DNA of 64,000 bases from DASRJW01 sp964567755 (GTDB lineage: Bacteria > Krumholzibacteriota > Krumholzibacteriia > G020349025): positions 1-64,000 of the forward strand of contig CAZMNW010000049.1 in assembly GCA_964567755.1 (NCBI GenBank), read 5' to 3'. Shown piece by piece: positions 58,639-64,000 of this stretch (within the stretch, counting starts at the first letter, position 1; every line of letters begins with the position of its first letter). The position numbers were made by a program, and so were the translations under genes. The notes beneath the pieces were generated by a model, which was given only the letters and a program-made list of their open reading frames with translations, was not told where the DNA came from and made no database searches.

Positions 58639-60351
58639 ATGCAGCATCGCGTGGGACTCGAGACGCCATCGGCCCGACACCAAGCTCGCGCCCGGCTCCT
58701 CGCGATCGTGGCTGGTTGTGTTCTCCTCGGCTGCGCCAAGAAAGGGAGCGAAATGCAGTTCGCGTCCGACATCGAGGCACGGCGGGCTCAGTTCATGCGC
58801 CAGGAGCTCCACGCCAACCTGGAGCATCTGACCGCCGGCGACCGTAGCGCCGTGGACCATTTGATCGCTGCCGCGCGCATCATGGACGACATCTTCTGGC
58901 GCCAGGCTTGGGCCGGGAACCCCGATTTCGCCAAGCGAGTCGCGGACCTCGAAGGGCCCGGTTCGCAAGCCGCGCGGGACTACTACCGCATCATGTTCGG
59001 ACCCTGGGATCGCTTGCGTTCACATGAAGCTTTCATCGGCAGCGTGCCGCATCCGCCCGGCGCGGGCTTCTATCCCGAGGACATGACCAAGGAAGCGTTC
59101 GAATCTTGGCTCGCCGCACACCCCGAAGACAAGGCGAGCTTCACCAGCCCGACGACCGTGATCCGGCGCGAGGGCGAGCGCTTGGTCGCCGTGCCCTACA
59201 GCCGCGAATACGGCGATCTCTTGCGCCGCGCCGCAGGTTCATTGCGCACCGCGGCACAAGCAGCGACAACGCCGAGTCTCAAGACATTCCTCGAGTCGCG
59301 TGCTGCAGCCTTCTTGTCCGATGACTACCTGCAATCGGACATGGACTGGATGGACTTGGATGGGAATCTAGAAATCGTGATCGGCCCTTACGAGACCTAC
59401 GAGGACGAGATCTTCGGCTACAAGGCGGCGTTCGAGGCCTTCCTCTGCGTCGTCGATCCGCTGGACTCGGAGAACCTCGTCAAGTTCAAAGCCGAGCTGC
59501 CCTGGCTCGAGCGCAGTCTCCCCATTCCGGATGCACACAAGAATCCAAATCGCGGTGCCGAGTCTCCGATCCGCGTCGCCGATGAAATCTTCACGGCCGG
59601 CGACACGCGCGCCGGCGTGCAGACGATCGCCTTCAATCTTCCCAACGACGAGCGCGTGCGCGAATCCAAGGGCTCGAAGAAAGTGCTGCTCAAGAACATG
59701 ATGCGCGCCAAGTACGATGCCATTCTGGTGCCCATCGCCGAGCGTGCCATCCCGTCCGACCGACTGAGCGATGTCGACTTCGACGCTTATTACCATTTCG
59801 TTCTCTTCCACGAGCTGTGCCACGGCCTCGGGCCCGGTCGCATCGTCATCGACGGCCGTGAGACCGAGGTGCGCCTCGAGCTCAAGGATCTCTATGCCAC
59901 GCTCGAAGAGGCCAAGGCCGACGTCATGGGTGCGTGGGCGTTGCATCTGCTCGCCGACAAAGGCCTGATGGAGGCCTCCGTTTCCGCGCAGCTGCCGTGG
60001 ACCTTCGTCCCGGGTCTCTTGCGCTCGGCGCGCTTCGGCATCACCGAAGCGCACGCGCTCGGCGTCATCTGCCAGTTCACCTATTTGATGGAGAAGGGCG
60101 CGCTGGTGGAAACGCCAGAGGGCCGCCTGGCCCCCGTGCCCGCGCGCTGGTTCGAGTCGATCACCGCGCTCACGCGTGACATCACGATGCTGCAGGCGCT
60201 CGGGGACTACGACGCCGCCAAGGCGTGGGTCGACAAATACGGCCAGGTCCCCGCCGGCATGCAGAAGATCCTCGACGCGCTCGCCGACATCCCGGTCGAC
60301 GTCGACCCAATCTACACCGCCGTGCCATTACAGCTGAGCCAGCGACCCTGA
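58639..60351 (+). CDS. M49-like zinc peptidase, predicted lipoprotein
   Basis: A 570-residue exported hydrolase of the dipeptidyl-peptidase III (M49) type. The lipoprotein signal LLAIVAGCVLLGC ends in the lipidated Cys. The zinc motif is FHELCHGLGPG near residue 394, one residue different in spacing from the classical HExxGH, with the downstream Glu in LYATLEEAKADVMGAW. The first 280 residues, with the YRIMFGPWDRL and LEIVIGPYETYEDEIFGYKAAF patterns, match the bacterial M49 group. Family members cleave dipeptides from the N-terminus. GGAGG precedes the ATG. Confidence 0.8.
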   Translation: MQHRVGLETPSARHQARARLLAIVAGCVLLGCAKKGSEMQFASDIEARRAQFMRQELHANLEHLTAGDRSAVDHLIAAARIMDDIFWRQAWAGNPDFAKRVADLEGPGSQAARDYYRIMFGPWDRLRSHEAFIGSVPHPPGAGFYPEDMTKEAFESWLAAHPEDKASFTSPTTVIRREGERLVAVPYSREYGDLLRRAAGSLRTAAQAATTPSLKTFLESRAAAFLSDDYLQSDMDWMDLDGNLEIVIGPYETYEDEIFGYKAAFEAFLCVVDPLDSENLVKFKAELPWLERSLPIPDAHKNPNRGAESPIRVADEIFTAGDTRAGVQTIAFNLPNDERVRESKGSKKVLLKNMMRAKYDAILVPIAERAIPSDRLSDVDFDAYYHFVLFHELCHGLGPGRIVIDGRETEVRLELKDLYATLEEAKADVMGAWALHLLADKGLMEASVSAQLPWTFVPGLLRSARFGITEAHALGVICQFTYLMEKGALVETPEGRLAPVPARWFESITALTRDITMLQALGDYDAAKAWVDKYGQVPAGMQKILDALADIPVDVDPIYTAVPLQLSQRP

Positions 60352-60694
60352 GACGAGACGGCACGATGGTGCTGGCCTTCAATCGGTAGATTCAGAAAAA
60401 TCTACTATGACGTCCCGCATGGCAGCTCCAAATCACCCACACCTCGTTCGCTAGCGTCCCTCTGTTCGCAGAACGCACCGCTTCAGCGGCGGCGCTGCCC
60501 CGCCCGCCTCGTTCCTCCCGACCATGGCACCGGATCGGTTCGCATCGGGCATCATGAAGGCGTCCTCCTTCGAGCCTCAGCCAAGGTTAACGAATGGCAC
60601 ATGTTCTGCCATCACAGTCTCTGCCGGCTCGATCGTGTCTACATCCGGAGAAGCATTTCAGTTTGACCGGCCACAACAGGGAACATTACGAACC
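60352..60694. other. 343-bp gene-free region with a hairpin
   Basis: No gene is supported. A 7-bp perfect hairpin GTAGATT (60386-60392) and AATCTAC (60399-60405) lies 34 bases after the M49-like stop, without a U tail on the plus strand. It may be a terminator or an operator. Confidence 0.4.
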
Positions 60695-61723
60695 ATGACG
60701 TCACGACACATCACGAAGCTCCTCTTGTTGCCATGGATTCTGGTTGGCCTTGTTTCCGTGGCTCTCGCCGCCGACCTGGAGGGCGAAGTTTTCGTGTCGC
60801 CCTACTACACGAGCAACGCCTTCGGATTGAAGGACGACTGGATCGACAGCTTCGCGCTGAAACAAGGTCCAGGCGACCGCTTCGAAGGGCTCACGAGCCC
60901 CTGGGACTTCGTGACGCCTCTTCGCGCCGAAGCCAAAAGCCGCTGGAAACGGCAGGGTGGCCTGGGCTTCACCGCCGGTGGCTCCGTCGAGTACGAGCAC
61001 TACCTCCAGAACCGTCTGGCGAGCTTCACCGAACTCCGTGCCGGGGTCGGCCTGGAAGCGGGCAAGAATGGGCGCACCCGATTGCGACTCGATTGGACGC
61101 CCCGGCGCTACAAGCGCAACTACGAGAATCCGGATCTGGGCTTCGACGAGTTCATCCAGGCATTTTATGGGCAGTGGGGGCTCTCCCTGGATCACACACA
61201 GCGCCTGCGGAAAACGTGGTCCGTGCAGCTGGTCTTGGATCACGAGAGCCGGAGTTACGACGACCCCTTCACCAACAGTGACCGCATGCTCTGGGCCGGC
61301 GGTCTGGGTGTGGAGCACGATCTGAGCAAGCGCATGAGCGTGGAATTCGCCTCGAGACTTGGAACAGCTCGCGCGCCGGATGGGATCGAAGAAGGCATCG
61401 TCGTGGACCGCTCCTTCGTTCAGGTCGAGCTGTCCTCGCGTTTCGCGACCCGTCTGGGTGCCTGGCGGTCCGCCCTGTTCGGCGAGCTGCAGCTTCGCGA
61501 CTACACGACGAACAACCTTGCCGACGCATCGCGCTACGAGCGCCGGGATCGCACCTGGGAAATTGGCACCCAGTGGGATCGACGTCTCGGCCCCCGGGAG
61601 ATGCTGTCCTTGCGACTTGCCCGCGCGAGCCGGGTGTCCGACCGGCCCGCCGATCTAGACGACCCCGACCTCGTTCCTTACCACGAGACCCAGCTCGGCG
61701 TCGGCCTCACACACCAGTTCTAA
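60695..61723 (+). CDS. outer-membrane beta-barrel protein
   Basis: A 342-residue exported protein. Signal peptide ITKLLLLPWILVGLVSVALAAD ends at ALAA. The mature chain shows 14-16 likely strands, with repeated patterns such as WSVQLVLDHESRSYDDPF, MLWAGGLGVEHDLSKRMSVEFASRLG and a last strand LGVGLTHQF ending in Phe, the barrel-assembly signal. No plug domain is seen. Its neighbour encodes a glycerophosphotransferase-like enzyme, hinting at envelope polymer export or assembly; this is inference. ATG 60695, weak ribosome site. Confidence 0.75.
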   Translation: MTSRHITKLLLLPWILVGLVSVALAADLEGEVFVSPYYTSNAFGLKDDWIDSFALKQGPGDRFEGLTSPWDFVTPLRAEAKSRWKRQGGLGFTAGGSVEYEHYLQNRLASFTELRAGVGLEAGKNGRTRLRLDWTPRRYKRNYENPDLGFDEFIQAFYGQWGLSLDHTQRLRKTWSVQLVLDHESRSYDDPFTNSDRMLWAGGLGVEHDLSKRMSVEFASRLGTARAPDGIEEGIVVDRSFVQVELSSRFATRLGAWRSALFGELQLRDYTTNNLADASRYERRDRTWEIGTQWDRRLGPREMLSLRLARASRVSDRPADLDDPDLVPYHETQLGVGLTHQF

Positions 61724-61746
61724 AACTCGATCCGGGGATCATTCTC

Positions 61747-62916
61747 ATGCCTGAGCCCAAGAAGAGAATCATGTTCAGCGGCTACGCGCCGGTGCATTTC
61801 CTTTCCTTCCTGCCCGTGCTGCGCCGTTTGGAGATGACTCCCGGGGTCGAGGTCTGGCTCTCCGGCGGCTTCCGCCACAAGGAACAGGACGGGACCATTC
61901 GCTTCGACAGCGAAGGTTTCTACGACCCCTTCGAAGTCGATCCTCGCCGTGTCCTGTCGGTAGAAAAAACGCGGCAGGAACACTTTGACGTCGTCGTCTG
62001 CTCCCATCTATCGGACGCGCTCTTCCCGCGCTCTACCGGCCGCACCGTGCAAATCTTCCACGGCGTCTCATTCAAAAACTACGCCGTGCGGGAAAAGGCG
62101 CTGCACTTCGACTACCTTTGTCTTCCCGGGCACTACCACGCTTCGCGCTACCGAGAACGGGGGCTCGTGCGACCCGGGAGCACACAAATCTTCGTCACCG
62201 GATTCGCGAAGATGGATCGCCTCTTCTCGGGAGAGCTCGATCGGGACCACCTGATCCGCGGCCTGGGACTTGACGCCTCCAAGGCGACACTTCTCTATGC
62301 GCCCACGGGGGATCGGGCGAACTCGCTCGAAACCATGGGCGAGAAGGTCATCGCAGCGCTCGGCCGGCGTGGGGACTGGAATGTCCTCGTCAAGCCCCAC
62401 GACCATCCGAAGGAGAAGATCGACTGGTTCTCGCGCCTGGCGCACCTCGAATCCCCCACGGTACGCCTGGTGCGAGATCTCGACATCGTGCCCTACTTGC
62501 ACGCGGCGGATCTGCTGCTCTCCGACGCCTCGTCGGCGATTACCGAGTTCACCCTGCTCGATCGCCCCATCGTCTTGCTGAACGTCCCGAAGCTGCTGCA
62601 CCGCGTCATCGACAGAGGCGGCGCCCTCGACCTGGACGGCTACGGCCACAAGCTCGGTCCCGTGGTCGACGACTCCGAGACGGTGCCCGATGTCGTGGAA
62701 GCGCAACTGCTCGACTCCTCGGCGTACGCCATGGTCCGGCGGCGCGTGGCCCGCGAGGTCTTCTACCAGCCCGGATCGGCCGCCGAGCGCGTCGCCACGG
62801 TGGTGCGTTTCGCTGCCGGTGTCCTGCCGCAGATGCCTGCGGACATCGAACGCCTCGAGCCCCATCGACACTTTCCCGGCAAGCCGAACCCAGTTAGCGC
62901 GAAGAGCTCTTCATGA
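61747..62916 (+). CDS. CDP-glycerol glycerophosphotransferase-like protein
   Basis: A 389-residue GT-B-fold protein of the CDP-glycerol:poly(glycerophosphate) glycerophosphotransferase family (TagB/TagF relatives). The motif VQIFHGVSFKNYAVREKAL, where the catalytic His lies, and the second half with LLYAPTGDR, VLVKPHDHPKEKIDW and LLLSDASSAITEFTLLDRPIVLL fit the family. In Gram-negatives such proteins add glycerol-phosphate or similar groups to capsules or lipopolysaccharide. The ATG at 61747 follows GGGGATC. The stop overlaps the ABC exporter start by ATGA, so the two products may act in one polysaccharide pathway. Confidence 0.85.
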   Translation: MPEPKKRIMFSGYAPVHFLSFLPVLRRLEMTPGVEVWLSGGFRHKEQDGTIRFDSEGFYDPFEVDPRRVLSVEKTRQEHFDVVVCSHLSDALFPRSTGRTVQIFHGVSFKNYAVREKALHFDYLCLPGHYHASRYRERGLVRPGSTQIFVTGFAKMDRLFSGELDRDHLIRGLGLDASKATLLYAPTGDRANSLETMGEKVIAALGRRGDWNVLVKPHDHPKEKIDWFSRLAHLESPTVRLVRDLDIVPYLHAADLLLSDASSAITEFTLLDRPIVLLNVPKLLHRVIDRGGALDLDGYGHKLGPVVDDSETVPDVVEAQLLDSSAYAMVRRRVAREVFYQPGSAAERVATVVRFAAGVLPQMPADIERLEPHRHFPGKPNPVSAKSSS

Positions 62917-64000
62917 AGTCCGGTCGCGGAACATGGATGTGGCTCGTGCCTCTGGGAGCGGCGCATCGCGGTCTCCTGCTGGGAGGCCTAGGCTTCACGG
63001 TGGCCGCGGTCCTGCTGCGGCTCGCCCTGCCCTGGCCATTGCGTGGCTTCATGGACGTTGCTCTGCGCGAGATTGGACAAACCACGGCCGGCTTGCAGAG
63101 CAGCCGGTGGTCCAGCACCACCCCTGTGATGCTGGCGTTGCTGTTCGTTGTCATCGTTTCACTGCTGGGCTGGGTCGAAATGCACCAGCGCATTCTGCTC
63201 AAGAGATACTCGACCCAGTCGGTGCATCACCTGCGGGGCGTCGCGGTCGCCGCCGCCCGGCGCCGACGGAGTCATGACGTCGCCGATCTCGTGAGCCGCA
63301 TCATCGGAGACAGCGCCCGTCTCAAAGCGGAATTTGCCGGAATCCTCGTTCACGGCAGCCAAAGCGCGCTCTATTTTTCCGGCATCGTCGTCGTCTTCTT
63401 CTTCGTCTCCCCCAAGCTCGCCGGCATTCTGCTCCTGGGGGGGCTGTATTCCTTCTTCGTGGGCTACCGGGGACAACTGAAGGTCGCCGCTGTTGCGCGC
63501 AAGCAGCGCGAACGGGAAAGCCGCTACGCGGCGTCGTTGGCATTCTTCGATGCAGACTCTCGCCGCACACAGAGGATCAATGCGGAGAGCGCCCGCAACG
63601 ACGTGAAAACCACACGCCTCATCATGCGCGCCTCCTGGGCCGTTCACGTCGGTTTTGCCTTCCTCACGGCGGCCGCGCTCCTGGTCAGCCTCCACGATGT
63701 TCGTGACGGCAGCATGCAACCGGGGGATCTTTTCCTTTTGATCGCGTATGCCCTGACGGCACATCGCCGCCTGGTGCAGGTGGGCCGGCAGCTGGCTCGC
63801 TGGGGCAAGGTCGAAGCACACACGGAACGGCTCGTCGAGCTCATCGAGTCCACGCCGCGATCCCAACAGAGCAGCGCCGACTCGGGAATCGGCGGCCCGA
63901 AGAGTGGGCTCGATTCTCCCCGAAGTGATTCGCGTCGCACGGAAGTCCGTTTGGGACCCCTCACGGGCGAGCTCGTGTTGCGTGAGATCCACGTGGGTAA
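62913..64000 (+). CDS. ABC exporter, membrane domain (cut by window end)
   Basis: At least 362 residues of an ABC transporter of the exporter type (MsbA/lipid-A-like). Six membrane segments can be traced, including GLLLGGLGFTVAAVLLRLALPWPL, TPVMLALLFVVIVSLLGWV, LYFSGIVVVFFFVSPKLAGILLLGGL and VHVGFAFLTAAALLVSL. The coupling-helix pattern around RRRSHDVADLVSRIIGDSARLKAE is present. The ATP-binding domain would follow beyond 64000. It starts on the previous stop (ATGA), and so belongs to an envelope-polymer operon with the glycerophosphotransferase-like gene. Confidence 0.88.
   Translation, partial: MKSGRGTWMWLVPLGAAHRGLLLGGLGFTVAAVLLRLALPWPLRGFMDVALREIGQTTAGLQSSRWSSTTPVMLALLFVVIVSLLGWVEMHQRILLKRYSTQSVHHLRGVAVAAARRRRSHDVADLVSRIIGDSARLKAEFAGILVHGSQSALYFSGIVVVFFFVSPKLAGILLLGGLYSFFVGYRGQLKVAAVARKQRERESRYAASLAFFDADSRRTQRINAESARNDVKTTRLIMRASWAVHVGFAFLTAAALLVSLHDVRDGSMQPGDLFLLIAYALTAHRRLVQVGRQLARWGKVEAHTERLVELIESTPRSQQSSADSGIGGPKSGLDSPRSDSRRTEVRLGPLTGELVLREIHVG

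Overview
The window is GC-rich, densely coded DNA from a Gram-negative bacterium. It encodes beta-barrel outer-membrane proteins, lipoproteins, a periplasmic molybdoenzyme with a twin-arginine signal, and HtpX. The mix of an ECF sigma factor next to a Ser/Thr kinase, TPR-CHAT and radical SAM proteins, large exported beta-rich lipoproteins and a TMTC-like protein suggests a poorly cultured, non-proteobacterial lineage (an Eisenbacteria-, Gemmatimonadota- or Acidobacteriota-like organism). The phylum is inference only; no rRNA or tRNA gene is visible.

Region by region. (1) 1-3209 is the end of an integron cassette array. It holds the 3' end of a group II intron placed in an attC site, a HigB/HigA-type toxin-antitoxin cassette in reverse orientation, an IS inserted in the core of a second attC, and a beta-carbonic anhydrase just after that attC. 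(2) 4117-16460 is one tightly overlapping nine-gene respiratory operon: Rrf2 regulator, FAD/Fe-S NAD(P)H oxidoreductase, Rieske protein, cytochrome b, seven-heme cytochrome c, NxrA/NarG-like molybdenum subunit, Fe-S beta subunit, heme-b gamma subunit and a NarJ/TorD-like chaperone. (3) 16457-23493 carries an MscS channel, an outer-membrane protein, a membrane cytochrome c, an SDR, an M20 peptidase and a small lipoprotein. (4) 24170-31619 is a probable signalling and modification cluster: ECF sigma factor, Ser/Thr kinase, TPR-CHAT protease, two related small proteins that both end in Tyr-(Arg/Lys)-Cys, and a radical SAM enzyme. (5) 32202-33380 is a thioredoxin-fold protein whose reading frame crosses an in-frame UGA at the first Cys of a CxxC motif, so it is probably a selenoprotein. 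(6) 33446-54885 carries an Lhr helicase, a spermidine-synthase-like protein, a membrane-anchored MutS relative, a TRAP transporter (DctQM, with DctP apart), phospholipase D, an OPT transporter, an RRM protein, a Reeler protein and an orphan BMC-like protein. (7) 55003-64000 carries HtpX, a TMTC-like membrane TPR protein, an M49-like peptidase lipoprotein, a barrel protein, a CDP-glycerol glycerophosphotransferase-like protein and an ABC exporter cut by the window end.

How the genes may work together. The operon in (2) looks like a complete route from NAD(P)H/ferredoxin and quinol through a Rieske/cytochrome b complex and a multiheme cytochrome c to a periplasm-facing nitrate/nitrite-type molybdoenzyme, or the same route run in reverse. 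Haloarchaeal nar clusters also combine Rieske and cytochrome b genes with narGH. The cluster in (4) puts a protease of the caspase-like CHAT class next to a sigma factor, a kinase and candidate peptide substrates with a radical SAM enzyme. This is the least explained and most interesting set of genes here, together with the UGA-containing thioredoxin.
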